A DNA stretch of 64,000 nucleotides from RGIG9608 sp045602425. Its GTDB lineage: Bacteria; Bacteroidota; Bacteroidia; Bacteroidales; Paludibacteraceae. The position numbers were made by a program, and so were the translations under genes. How positions within the stretch are numbered: position 1 is the stretch's first letter; each line of letters begins with the position of its first letter. The DNA is taken from the NCBI GenBank assembly GCA_045602425.1, contig JAZSBO010000014.1, forward strand, positions 62,001-126,000, in the 5' to 3' direction. Below the pieces are notes generated by a model. That model was not told the DNA's origin. It worked only from the letters and a program-made list of their open reading frames with translations, and did no database searches. Below are positions 52,439 to 60,471 of the stretch, in pieces.

Positions 52439-55400
52439 TTATTTTCCGTGACAATTTTTGTATTTTTTTCCGCTACCACAAGGGCAAGGATCGTTTCTTC
52501 CTACTGTTTTTTCGGCACGAATTGGTTCTGTACGTTGTTTTTCGCGAGTATCTTGTTTTGATGGATCGTTACGCTGATATTCATCTTTTTGCGTGCGATA
52601 ACGACTATAATCCGAACGATTTTGTTCTGCTGCTTGAACTTGGTCAGCTTCTCTCATAGGGATTTGTCCACGCATCAAAATGGAAATGCTTTTTCGATTG
52701 ATGTCATTTACCATCGCTTTAAACAAATTGTAGGATTCGAGTTTATAGATCAACAATGGATCTTTTTGTTCGTAAGTTGCGTTTTGAACAGACTGACGGA
52801 GTTCGTCCAACTCTCGCAAATGTTCTTTCCATTGCTCATCAATAGCCAATAATAACACCGATTTTTCAAACGATTTTACAATCTCTTTCCCTTCTGTTTC
52901 GTAAGCTTTTTTCAAGTTAACAGGAATATTATACATTCGCTTGCCATCAGTGATAGGGATAAGAATATTTTCGTATTGATATCCTTGTTTTTCATATACT
53001 TGCTTAATGACAGGATATGCCACTTGAGCAATTTTTTCTGATTTGCGACGGAACGCATCGAATACGTTATTTGCAATTTCATCAGAAAGTGCAAGCATTT
53101 TCTTTGCTTTGAAATCTGCTTCGTCGAAAGGTGGATTTACAGCAAAAATTGTCATCAAATCGCTGGTTAGTTCATCGTAACTCATTACGCTTTGAGCATT
53201 TTCTACCACCGAGTCCGAAATATCGTAAATCATATTGGCAATGTCCACACCTATACGTTCGCCCATCAGAGCGTGACGACGTTTTTTGTAAATCACTTCA
53301 CGTTGAGAGTTCATCACGTCGTCATATTCGAGCAGACGTTTACGGATTCCAAAGTTGTTTTCTTCAACTTTCTTTTGTGCACGTTCAATAGATTTCGAAA
53401 TCATCGAATGTTGAATCACTTCGCCTTCTTCAAATCCTAAACGATCCATCACGCTTGCGATGCGTTCAGAACCAAACAAACGCATCAAATCGTCTTCGAG
53501 CGAAACAAAGAAAACCGAAGAACCTGGGTCGCCCTGACGACCAGCACGTCCACGTAACTGACGATCGACACGGCGACTCTCGTGACGCTCCGTACCGATG
53601 ATAGCCAAACCTCCAGCCTCTTTCACCGAAGCACTTAGCTTGATGTCGGTACCACGACCAGCCATATTTGTGGCAATGGTTACCGTTCCGCTTTGTCCTG
53701 CTTGTGCAACAATTTCTGCTTCTCGTTGGTGTAATTTCGCATTCAACACGTTGTGTTTTATTTTTCGCATTGTAAGCATTCGACTCAAAAGTTCGGATAT
53801 TTCCACCGAAGTAGTACCCACCAAAACAGGACGACCTTGCGATACCATTTCTACTATTTCTTCGATAACGGCATTGTATTTTTCGCGTTTTGTACGATAA
53901 ACTCTATCGTCCAAATCTTGACGTGCAATAGGTTTGTTGGTTGGAATTACCACAACATCGAGTTTGTAGATATTCCAAAATTCGCCTGCTTCAGTTTCAG
54001 CTGTACCTGTCATACCAGCCAACTTGTGGTACATACGGAAGTAGTTTTGCAACGTGATGGTAGCAAATGTTTGGGTTGCAGCTTCTACTTTTACACGTTC
54101 TTTAGCCTCAATAGCTTGGTGCAAACCATCGGAATAGCGGCGGCCATCCATAATACGACCCGTTTGTTCGTCAACGATTTTTACTTGATTGTCAACAACG
54201 ACATATTCATCGTCTTTCATGAACAATGTGTAGGCCTTCAACAACTGATTTACAGTATGAACACGTTCCGATTTTAACGAATAATTCTGTAAAAGTTCGT
54301 CTTTCTTTGCTTGACGTTCTTCCGCCGACAAGGTTGTATCTTTTTCTAATTCTGCGATTTCGGAACCTACGTCAGGAAGAACGAAAAATTGTGGGTCTTC
54401 GGTAGTCCCTGTTAGCGTGTCGATACCTTTATCGGTGAGTTCTATGCTATTGTGTTTTTCATCAATCACAAAATACAACGGATCGGTTGCGATATGCATG
54501 TTTTTGTTGTTTTCTTGCATATAGAACTCTTCCGTTTTTATCAATGTTTGTTTTACGCCTTGCTCGCTCAAGAATTTGATAAGTGGTTTGTTTTTTGGCA
54601 TTGCTTTGTAAGAACGGAAAAGTGCCAACGCACCTTCTTCTTGCAATTTCTTATCTTCCGAATTGATTTTTTGGCGTGCTTCGGCAAGAAGTTTCGTTGC
54701 CAAATCCGATTGTTGCTTTACCAAAAATTCAACTCGTGGACGATATTCCTCAAACATCTGATCTTCACCCTTTGGAACTGCTCCCGAAATAATCAACGGC
54801 GTACGAGCATCGTCAATCAGCACAGAGTCCACCTCATCGACAATGGCATAATTGTGCTTACGTTGTACTAAATCCAACGGATTCATTGCCATATTGTCGC
54901 GCAAATAGTCGAAACCGAATTCGTTGTTTGTTCCAAACGTAATATCTGCGTTGTAGGCAAGGCGACGTTCTTCTGAATTTGGGCGATGCTTGTCAATACA
55001 ATCAACCGACAAGCCATGGAACATATAAAGCGGCCCCATCCATTCGGAGTCACGTTTCGAAAGGTAATCATTCACCGTAACAACGTGAACGCCATTTCCA
55101 GTAAGTGCATTCAAAAACACTGGCAACGTTGCAACAAGTGTTTTTCCTTCTCCAGTTGCCATTTCGGCAATTTTTCCTTTGTGCAACACCACGCCACCAA
55201 TGAGCTGAACATCGTAGTGCGCCATATCCCAACGAACAAGGTTGCCGCCTGCCATCCATTCGTTTTTGTAAACTGCTTTGTCGCCTTCAATTTCTACAAA
55301 ATCGAATTTTGCCGCCAAATTTCGGTCGAAATCGTTGGCAGTAACCACTATTTCGGTATTGTCCTTAAAGCGACGTGCAGTTTCTTTGACAACAGCAAAT

Positions 55401-55729
55401 GCTTCGGGAAGTTTTTCGTCTAAAATAGTTTCGTATTTTTCTGTGATTTGCTTTTCAAGCTTATCGATTTCTTCGTAAATCGTTTCACGTTTTTCTATCT
55501 CGGTTTCTTCTATCTTCTGACGCAAATCGTTTACCTTTTGGCGTTCGGTAGCAACGTACTCGGCAATTTGTTGTTTTATTTTGGTGCTCAATGCACGCAA
55601 TCCATCGTTGTCCAATGCTTGAACGCTTGGCTCTACCGATTTTATTCTGTCAATGTAAGGTTGTATTTCTTTCAAATCGCGCTGCGACTTGTTTCCAAAA
55701 ATTTTACTTAAAAACTCGTTAAATCCCAT
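52439..55729 (-). CDS. secA: preprotein translocase ATPase SecA
   Basis: SecA drives protein export through SecYEG. Walker A is MATGEGKTL, with DEVDSVLIDDARTPLIISG (Walker B region), the preprotein-binding domain, TNMAGRGTDIKLS and GRAGRQGDPGSS in the second motor domain, and a C-terminal zinc-binding tail DPCPCGSGKKYKNCHGK. It is 1096 residues, longer than E. coli SecA (901) because of insertions near the N-terminal region (an extra coiled coil around 60-100) and around residues 340-470, as is usual in Bacteroidota. A promoter box lies at 55769-55776. Confidence 0.97.
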   Translation of the reverse strand: MGFNEFLSKIFGNKSQRDLKEIQPYIDRIKSVEPSVQALDNDGLRALSTKIKQQIAEYVATERQKVNDLRQKIEETEIEKRETIYEEIDKLEKQITEKYETILDEKLPEAFAVVKETARRFKDNTEIVVTANDFDRNLAAKFDFVEIEGDKAVYKNEWMAGGNLVRWDMAHYDVQLIGGVVLHKGKIAEMATGEGKTLVATLPVFLNALTGNGVHVVTVNDYLSKRDSEWMGPLYMFHGLSVDCIDKHRPNSEERRLAYNADITFGTNNEFGFDYLRDNMAMNPLDLVQRKHNYAIVDEVDSVLIDDARTPLIISGAVPKGEDQMFEEYRPRVEFLVKQQSDLATKLLAEARQKINSEDKKLQEEGALALFRSYKAMPKNKPLIKFLSEQGVKQTLIKTEEFYMQENNKNMHIATDPLYFVIDEKHNSIELTDKGIDTLTGTTEDPQFFVLPDVGSEIAELEKDTTLSAEERQAKKDELLQNYSLKSERVHTVNQLLKAYTLFMKDDEYVVVDNQVKIVDEQTGRIMDGRRYSDGLHQAIEAKERVKVEAATQTFATITLQNYFRMYHKLAGMTGTAETEAGEFWNIYKLDVVVIPTNKPIARQDLDDRVYRTKREKYNAVIEEIVEMVSQGRPVLVGTTSVEISELLSRMLTMRKIKHNVLNAKLHQREAEIVAQAGQSGTVTIATNMAGRGTDIKLSASVKEAGGLAIIGTERHESRRVDRQLRGRAGRQGDPGSSVFFVSLEDDLMRLFGSERIASVMDRLGFEEGEVIQHSMISKSIERAQKKVEENNFGIRKRLLEYDDVMNSQREVIYKKRRHALMGERIGVDIANMIYDISDSVVENAQSVMSYDELTSDLMTIFAVNPPFDEADFKAKKMLALSDEIANNVFDAFRRKSEKIAQVAYPVIKQVYEKQGYQYENILIPITDGKRMYNIPVNLKKAYETEGKEIVKSFEKSVLLLAIDEQWKEHLRELDELRQSVQNATYEQKDPLLIYKLESYNLFKAMVNDINRKSISILMRGQIPMREADQVQAAEQNRSDYSRYRTQKDEYQRNDPSKQDTREKQRTEPIRAEKTVGRNDPCPCGSGKKYKNCHGK

Positions 55730-55767
55730 ATCTCAATTTATATATTTTTTACTACAACAATAATTTC

Positions 55768-55804
55768 GCAAAGATAGGATTTTTTCATGAGTTTCTATCT
55801 TTGC
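55768..55804. promoter_or_regulatory. inverted repeat holding two outward-facing -7 promoter boxes
   Basis: GCAAAGATAG at 55768-55777 and CTATCTTTGC at 55795-55804 are perfect 10-base inverted copies. Each contains TATCTTTG, a match to TAnnTTTG, facing outwards. The minus-strand copy is well placed for secA (about 40 bases before its ATG). The plus-strand copy points into a region with no plus-strand gene until 56524. Confidence 0.55.
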
Positions 55805-55865
55805 TCAAAAAATACATTAGAAGATTTACTTGCTCTAAGTAGGTGAAAAATTTATAATAAAAAGG

Positions 55866-56441
55866 TTATAGTTTAAGAACACAAACTGATGTTAGTCCGT
55901 TATCTAAACCTATGGCATAAGCCGAGTGGGTGATTGCTTCTTGCTTCAGGTTATCTACATAAAGAGTCTCTCCTTTGATGAACATTCGGCAAGAAAATGT
56001 ATTCCCAACCTTGAGTTTAGAGTTTTTTGCCTCAACCACTTCGTACTGATAATCGCCAAGATAACGGAGACGGCATACTCTATCTGGGAGCCAAGCAATA
56101 TCGACAATGTTGCCTGCCGACAAATCATCTGATTTAATGATTTCTTGATGCAATTCGGTGCTTTCTACCTTGCTGTTGCGTTGTAGAACTTGCAAGAAAT
56201 CGTTCCAAGAGGCGTAACCTGCATATTCAGCAAGAATGTTGAGCGTACTGAAACGAATTAAATCATAACTTTTTATATACCCGAAAAGACGCTTAATTGT
56301 ATGCGAAGAGACTTTGTTTTTTAGTGCATCGCTCAATTCTTCATAATCTTTCGGAGCTACAACTGCTCGCCCAAAAACTTCTTCAATCCGACGACGAAGA
56401 ATCGTAATTTCTGGTTGATGAATATTGATCTTGGATTTCAT
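55866..56441 (-). CDS. Bacteroidota-type DNA-binding protein, putative regulator
   Basis: This 191-residue protein starts with a helical DNA-binding-like domain (about 10-85). Residues around VSSHTIKRLFGY and STLNILAEYAGYASWNDFL follow a pattern common in Bacteroidota regulators (TL-RLWGY, then TLDILA-YxGYxSWxDF). The C-terminal half (about 105-190) is a small beta-rich domain without a recognisable active site. It is divergent from the membrane-anchored Ser/Thr kinase, each gene with its own -7 box in the 82-base gap, so it may regulate the kinase or itself. Identification as a regulator is inferred. Confidence 0.65.
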   Translation of the reverse strand: MKSKINIHQPEITILRRRIEEVFGRAVVAPKDYEELSDALKNKVSSHTIKRLFGYIKSYDLIRFSTLNILAEYAGYASWNDFLQVLQRNSKVESTELHQEIIKSDDLSAGNIVDIAWLPDRVCRLRYLGDYQYEVVEAKNSKLKVGNTFSCRMFIKGETLYVDNLKQEAITHSAYAIGLDNGLTSVCVLKL

Positions 56442-56465
56442 TTCTTTTTACAATTAAATTTATGA

Positions 56466-56473
56466 CAAAGATA
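56466..56473 (-). promoter_or_regulatory. -7 promoter box for the 55866-56441 gene
   Basis: TATCTTTG on the minus strand matches TAnnTTTG, 24 bases before the ATG at 56441. Confidence 0.55.
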
Positions 56474-56511
56474 CGTTTTTAAAACGATAATATTCTTCGT
56501 TAAAAAAGTAG

Positions 56512-56519
56512 TACCTTTG
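56512..56519 (+). promoter_or_regulatory. -7 promoter box for the Ser/Thr kinase
   Basis: TACCTTTG matches TAnnTTTG and lies 4 bases before the kinase ATG at 56524, so the transcript would be almost leaderless. Confidence 0.55.
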
Positions 56520-56523
56520 CCGT

Positions 56524-57801
56524 ATGAAAAGATTCATTCCTACATCAACTCCCATTACTGAAGATTTTGAGGTTTCTCCAAATGCATTTTACGATATAGA
56601 AGTGTTGAATGCGACAGGACGAAACATCATATATCGTGCAAAAAAAGCTGGAAAATGGTTTGTCTTGAAAGGAGTAAAAACTTTGGAAGGAAGCATTGCT
56701 CGTAACGAACATTTGCTAAAAAGAGAGTTCGATTTGCTCAACAAATTGGACAGCAACGAAATAGTAAAATGCTGGGCTTTGGAGCGAATAGACGAGGTTG
56801 GACTCTGCATTGTAATGGAATATGTCGATGGAAGAACTCTTCAAGAATTTTTACAAGAAAATCCATCGAAAAAGGCACGTAAAAAAGTTTTGAATGAACT
56901 TTTGCAGGCCATTGACTATATCCACCGAAGTCAGGTAATTCATCAAGACTTAAAACCGAACAACATTCTTATTACCAACAACGGAAATCACGTAAAAGTG
57001 ATTGATTTTGGTTTGTCGGATGGTGAGGACTATTACACAAACAAAAATCTTGGTTTCAGCGATAGATTTGCTGCTCCAGAACAATTGAAAAAAGAAACTG
57101 TTGTCGACCATCGTGCCGATGTTTATGCGTTGGGAAAAATCATCGACACCATATTCCCAAACAAATATCGCAGCATAAAGGCAAAATGCTGTCAACACAA
57201 TCGAGAAAAAAGATACCAAAGCGTAGCAGACATTCAAAAAGCTATTAAACAAAACGATTGGCTTACACATTACGGAATAGCACTTTTTTTGCTCTTCGTG
57301 CTAATAAGTTCTATAATTTTCGTATTTACTGAAGAGTTACAACACAACAAGCAAACAATAGCAGAAACAAAGCAAAGTACATCTAAGCTACAACAAGAAC
57401 TCGACAGCATGAGAACTGCAAATGTTGCATTGCAAAAATTAAAAGACAGCATCGATATAGAAAAAGCCAAAATAGTGGAGGGAAGAATAGCTTTTGAAAA
57501 AGTGAAAGCAAAATTTGAAAAAACGATAACCCAGCACGAGAACAACATCAAGAACGGACGCTACAAATACCGAGAGGATTGTTACGAATATTTCGAAAAA
57601 AATTTGAGAAAAGAAATCGACTATCTTGGCACATTTTTCTATGAATGCCTACCTCAAACCATTGAGAGTCAGAAAGAATACGAAACGCTATATCAACTCT
57701 ATTACCGAGAAAATATAGGACCAAAACAAATATTTTTGATGTACGGAGACCTACCTTCGTACGAGGAAGAATATCGCAACAGCCGAATGTCAAAGGAATA
57801 A
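56524..57801 (+). CDS. membrane-anchored eukaryotic-like Ser/Thr protein kinase with coiled coil
   Basis: This 425-residue protein has a kinase domain in residues 25-245. ATP-site lysine Lys49 (FVLKG), the hinge VMEYVDGRTLQEF, catalytic loop IHQDLKPNNIL (His140, Asp142, Lys144, Asn147), DFG at 161-163 and the APE motif at 184-186 are all present, so it should be active. The arginine of HRD is replaced by Gln141, which suggests no activation-loop phosphorylation requirement. A transmembrane helix (about 251-270) follows, then a coiled coil (275-350) and a helical domain with a conserved-looking aromatic C-terminus. Unlike typical membrane kinases there is no PASTA or ligand domain. Divergent from a putative regulator. 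Confidence 0.9.
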   Translation: MKRFIPTSTPITEDFEVSPNAFYDIEVLNATGRNIIYRAKKAGKWFVLKGVKTLEGSIARNEHLLKREFDLLNKLDSNEIVKCWALERIDEVGLCIVMEYVDGRTLQEFLQENPSKKARKKVLNELLQAIDYIHRSQVIHQDLKPNNILITNNGNHVKVIDFGLSDGEDYYTNKNLGFSDRFAAPEQLKKETVVDHRADVYALGKIIDTIFPNKYRSIKAKCCQHNREKRYQSVADIQKAIKQNDWLTHYGIALFLLFVLISSIIFVFTEELQHNKQTIAETKQSTSKLQQELDSMRTANVALQKLKDSIDIEKAKIVEGRIAFEKVKAKFEKTITQHENNIKNGRYKYREDCYEYFEKNLRKEIDYLGTFFYECLPQTIESQKEYETLYQLYYRENIGPKQIFLMYGDLPSYEEEYRNSRMSKE

Positions 57802-57904
57802 TACGATGCCTTAAAAAAGACTCTTTTTTGACATTTTTCGGTGGAATCTGCTCTCAAAAAAAAATAAGAACCAATAAGAACTTGATTGCATTCGTTTGAG
57901 ATTG

Positions 57905-57912
57905 TTTCTTTG
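57905..57912 (+). promoter_or_regulatory. possible -7 box of a leader transcript
   Basis: TTTCTTTG differs by one base from TAnnTTTG and has TTG at 57882-57884 with 20-base spacing. Weak alone; considered because a terminator lies about 270 bases downstream. Confidence 0.3.
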
Positions 57913-57931
57913 CAAAAAATCTCAGCGAACA

Positions 57932-58177
57932 ATGAAAGGCTTCCCAAATTTTATTCATACTTTTACAAAGACAAAAAGTCGGAGGACTTTTATTGAATTG
58001 ATTTGGAATCAACAAGCATTTTCGTCCAGAAGTAAATCTCACAAATTTATTAGCCAGAACGACGATGAGCATTGTTGGTATGCATTCCTGTATAGGGGAT
58101 GTATGCTGGTTTGCTTTATTCTTTGTTCGCAGGGCTTTGTGAGAGCCTTCTTTTGGAGGAATATGCAAAAAGCATAA
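57932..58177 (+). CDS. doubtful small ORF in the leader of the HTH gene
   Basis: The 389-base gap between the kinase and HTH genes contains one open frame of 81 codons from ATG 57932, rich in Phe, Lys and Ser, with a hydrophobic patch (GCMLVCFILCSQGF). The antisense strand is also open over this stretch, so coding is uncertain. The frame ends inside the terminator hairpin that abuts the HTH start. It may be a real small protein, part of a leader RNA, or neither. Confidence 0.3.
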   Translation: MKGFPNFIHTFTKTKSRRTFIELIWNQQAFSSRSKSHKFISQNDDEHCWYAFLYRGCMLVCFILCSQGFVRAFFWRNMQKA

Positions 58178-58190
58178 ATCCTCTTTTTTT
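58156..58190 (+). terminator. terminator hairpin directly before the HTH gene start
   Basis: GAGGA pairs with TCCTC and ATGC with GCAT around AAAAA, followed by seven T; the HTH start codon at 58191 begins right after the T run. Termination here would stop transcription into the HTH gene, so this may be an attenuator. Confidence 0.6.
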
Positions 58191-58448
58191 ATGGAGACAC
58201 ATATTCATATTGGTAAAATTATCAGAAAAACCTTGAGAGAACAAGGCCGCTCGGTTAAGTGGTTTGCAGGCCAACTACCCTGCGACCGAACTACGGTTTA
58301 CAAACTCTTCAAAAAAGAGTCGATTGACACTGCCCTTTTGCAGAGAATTTCCGAAATCCTTAACGATAATCTCTTCGAATACTATTGCCAAAATTCAAAA
58401 AAAAGTGGCGGATTTCGCTACAAAAATGCAGCGACATCCGCCACATAA
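58191..58448 (+). CDS. small XRE-like helix-turn-helix protein
   Basis: This 85-residue protein has a helix-turn-helix DNA-binding domain over residues 6-65: IGKIIRKTLREQGRSVKWFAGQL, then CDRTTVYKLFKKESIDTALLQRISEIL, close to the lambda-repressor/XRE style used by small Bacteroidota regulators. The tail is short and basic. Its ATG follows directly on the T run of a terminator hairpin, leaving almost no room for a ribosome binding site. It may regulate the downstream cluster, which begins 170 bases later. Confidence 0.8.
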   Translation: METHIHIGKIIRKTLREQGRSVKWFAGQLPCDRTTVYKLFKKESIDTALLQRISEILNDNLFEYYCQNSKKSGGFRYKNAATSAT

Positions 58449-58506
58449 AAATAACATTTGAGTGAAAATTTTATATTTCATTTGCAAAGTGAGATTTTAA
58501 GGGATA

Positions 58507-58561
58507 GCGGCAAGAATTCTTAAAGAGATGAAAGCATTACAGGGGGAATCGGAAAAATGAA
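58507..58561 (+). pseudogene. 3' remnant of a third copy of the 58619-type gene
   Basis: The 64 bases 58507-58570 match 59120-59183 (the end of the 58619 gene and what follows) at 60 positions. In frame they encode ARILKEMKALQGESEK and the same TGA; the full copy has ARILKEMKALQGETEK. No upstream coding sequence remains. This is the surviving 3' end of another paralogue, truncated by deletion or recombination. Confidence 0.75.
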
Positions 58562-58618
58562 AAAGTGACGTGATAAAAGAACCAATATATAATGTTGATA
58601 ATATAAGAATATAAATGT

Positions 58619-59173
58619 ATGGATAGATACTTGTATGATTTTAGAAAATATAAATACGTACCTGCTAGCTACGTTGAAGAAAAAGGATTTGATACCTATT
58701 TATATTTAAATGAAAAGGATATTGGTATTGTTGAATATAGTCAGATTAATAACGATAAAAGGTATAGTTACCCCGTCAGTTACGATCAAGACTACTTTAT
58801 TAGACTTGGAAAGCGATTAAAAACCAAACAAATTCAAATGCCTCTAACAGGGAGTGTCAATCAAGAAAAAGTGAATAAGAACGAGAATACATTCCTTGAT
58901 ATTTTGAAACAATACAAGGAGGAATTGAATTTCGTTACAAATCAGCAAGAACAAATAAGAAAAGAAAGGCTTGTGTTCTTGAATGAGAAAGTAAAAGAAG
59001 TGTCGAAGTCATTGAAAGATATAGGCGTCGGAGGTGACATTATTAATGAGTGGCTTAAGAAACTTGTTGAGAGTTATACTGCGAGTTTAGATGTGTCGGG
59101 GAAACTTGTAGATGAATGTGCGGCAAGAATTCTTAAAGAGATGAAAGCACTACAGGGAGAAACAGAAAAATGA
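58619..59173 (+). CDS. unknown helical protein, paralogue A of the 58619-61566 cluster
   Basis: I do not recognise this 184-residue protein. Residues 1-85 are unique, rich in Tyr and charge, and could be a small beta domain (YLYLNEKDIGIVEYSQ). Residues 94-166 form a helical, coiled-coil-like module (DILKQYKEELNFV...LVDE) that is shared with the next gene, with about 41 of 73 residues identical by eye. No signal peptide, membrane segment or catalytic motif is visible. An upstream remnant shows a third copy once existed. It is the first gene of a five-gene cluster, and probably acts with the proteins encoded next to it. Confidence 0.7.
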   Translation: MDRYLYDFRKYKYVPASYVEEKGFDTYLYLNEKDIGIVEYSQINNDKRYSYPVSYDQDYFIRLGKRLKTKQIQMPLTGSVNQEKVNKNENTFLDILKQYKEELNFVTNQQEQIRKERLVFLNEKVKEVSKSLKDIGVGGDIINEWLKKLVESYTASLDVSGKLVDECAARILKEMKALQGETEK

Positions 59174-59214
59174 AAAAGTGACGGTAAGTCATGATAAGAA
59201 CGAATAATCTAATA

Positions 59215-59240
59215 ATTAATCATTAATCATTAATCATTAA
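59215..59240 (+). repeat. 7-base tandem repeat (ATTAATC) between the two paralogues
   Basis: ATTAATC is repeated three times and followed by ATTAA in the 80-base gap between the two paralogous genes, 14 bases before the second ATG. Confidence 0.8.
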
Positions 59241-59253
59241 ATAACTAATCACT

Positions 59254-59733
59254 ATGAGTAATAATAAGAGTAAGGCTACCGAAAATTTTTTGTATGCAAG
59301 AATTCTGGAGTTCTTAAAAGTAGATTCTGAAGGCAAACTTTTGTATTCAGATGTTGAAATTGTCGAAAAGATTTTGGATGAAGTGTATAATGAGCGTTTG
59401 AGATCACAGTTAAACATTTATTATGAGTACGAAAAACATTATCTCGATATGCTCAAGGAGCATAAGGAGGAGATAAAGTTTGCGTCCACACTGCAAGAAG
59501 ATTTAAGGAAAGAACGTGCAAATTTCTTTTCGGAAAAACTAAAAGAAGTTTCTGCAACACTTAAGGATACAGGAGTAGATGACAAAGTGAGAGGCGAATG
59601 GATTAAGGAACTGGTCAAAAGTTATACTGGAAGTCTTGACATTTCAGAAAAATTGGTAGAAGAGAATGTTGTGGAAACATTCAATGACATAAAAGGAAAA
59701 GAAAAAGAAATCGTAGAACAAGTAAAAAAATAG
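59254..59733 (+). CDS. unknown helical protein, paralogue B of the 58619-61566 cluster
   Basis: This 159-residue protein is not recognised. Residues 65-137 (DMLKEHKEEIKFA...LVEE) share the helical module of the preceding gene; the N-terminal 60 residues differ completely and are helical (ATENFLYARILEFLKVDSEGK). The C-terminus is a long charged helix ending EIVEQVKK. No catalytic motif or membrane segment. Different heads on one shared module suggest the module is for assembly and the head for partner or target binding; this is inference. Confidence 0.7.
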   Translation: MSNNKSKATENFLYARILEFLKVDSEGKLLYSDVEIVEKILDEVYNERLRSQLNIYYEYEKHYLDMLKEHKEEIKFASTLQEDLRKERANFFSEKLKEVSATLKDTGVDDKVRGEWIKELVKSYTGSLDISEKLVEENVVETFNDIKGKEKEIVEQVKK

Positions 59734-59745
59734 GAGAAAATAATT

Positions 59746-60471
59746 ATGGGATTTTCAAGCGTAGTAAAAGGTATCTTTAAATCAGTAGGTGCTCCGTTTG
59801 GCATATTGGAAGATTGGGCAACAGAACCACTTAAAAGATGGGAAAATAAGCGTGTACAAGAAAATAAGGATAGAGATGTTAAACGGGAAATTGAGAGAAC
59901 AGTAGGTGTAGAGAAAGTTAGAACGGATTTGCAAATTAAAATGCAAACACAGATTGACAAGATGAGAGCTGAGACACGTCAGTGGGAGGAAGATCAAGAT
60001 GCGGCAAGAAGGATTAAGTTGCTGGATGCGTTTAAAAAGTATCAAGAAGAATTGATGGCGTTAAATACGAATGTTATTCGTGCAATTGGAGAAATGAATC
60101 TTGAACTAAAGGAAAAAGCGCAAGCATTGGTGTTGGAGAAGACAAAAGAATATAAAGCATTACAAGATGAAGCTCAGAAGCAAGCAATGGAAGAATGTGA
60201 TATGATAGAAGAGAAATATGCTAATAATGAGCGTGTTAAGAGTATGTTGTTAAATGCATCAGAGACAAAGTTGGTGGGGATTATGAATAATTGTACTCGT
60301 TTTATTGATGAATTGAGTGAAGATATAAAGGAAATGAACAAGAGTATTAATCAACTAACTGCCAGTGGACAAGATCATATACAAAAAGTATTGGTGAATA
60401 CATTGGCTGTAAAACCTAGCAATCTGAAGTTAAATGACGGCATCCAAGATGCAAAAGTGATAGAAGAATAA
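59746..60471 (+). CDS. unknown coiled-coil protein with amphipathic N-terminus
   Basis: I do not recognise this 241-residue protein. The first 20 residues (GFSSVVKGIFKSVGAPFGIL) could form an amphipathic or membrane-touching helix. Residues 30-150 are almost all charged helix with heptad-like spacing, and 150-215 a second helical region with a cysteine (EECDMIEE). The last 20 residues look flexible. The size and layout recall membrane-active or stalk-forming helical proteins, but no family match is visible. It starts 12 bases after paralogue B and its stop overlaps the next start (TAATG). Confidence 0.65.
   Translation: MGFSSVVKGIFKSVGAPFGILEDWATEPLKRWENKRVQENKDRDVKREIERTVGVEKVRTDLQIKMQTQIDKMRAETRQWEEDQDAARRIKLLDAFKKYQEELMALNTNVIRAIGEMNLELKEKAQALVLEKTKEYKALQDEAQKQAMEECDMIEEKYANNERVKSMLLNASETKLVGIMNNCTRFIDELSEDIKEMNKSINQLTASGQDHIQKVLVNTLAVKPSNLKLNDGIQDAKVIEE

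Noticed and set aside
57854..58168. Minus-strand ORF of 104 codons opposite the HTH leader
   Set aside because: It has no start signals, lies antisense to a terminator hairpin and has no recognisable domain; both strands are open only because stops are sparse here.
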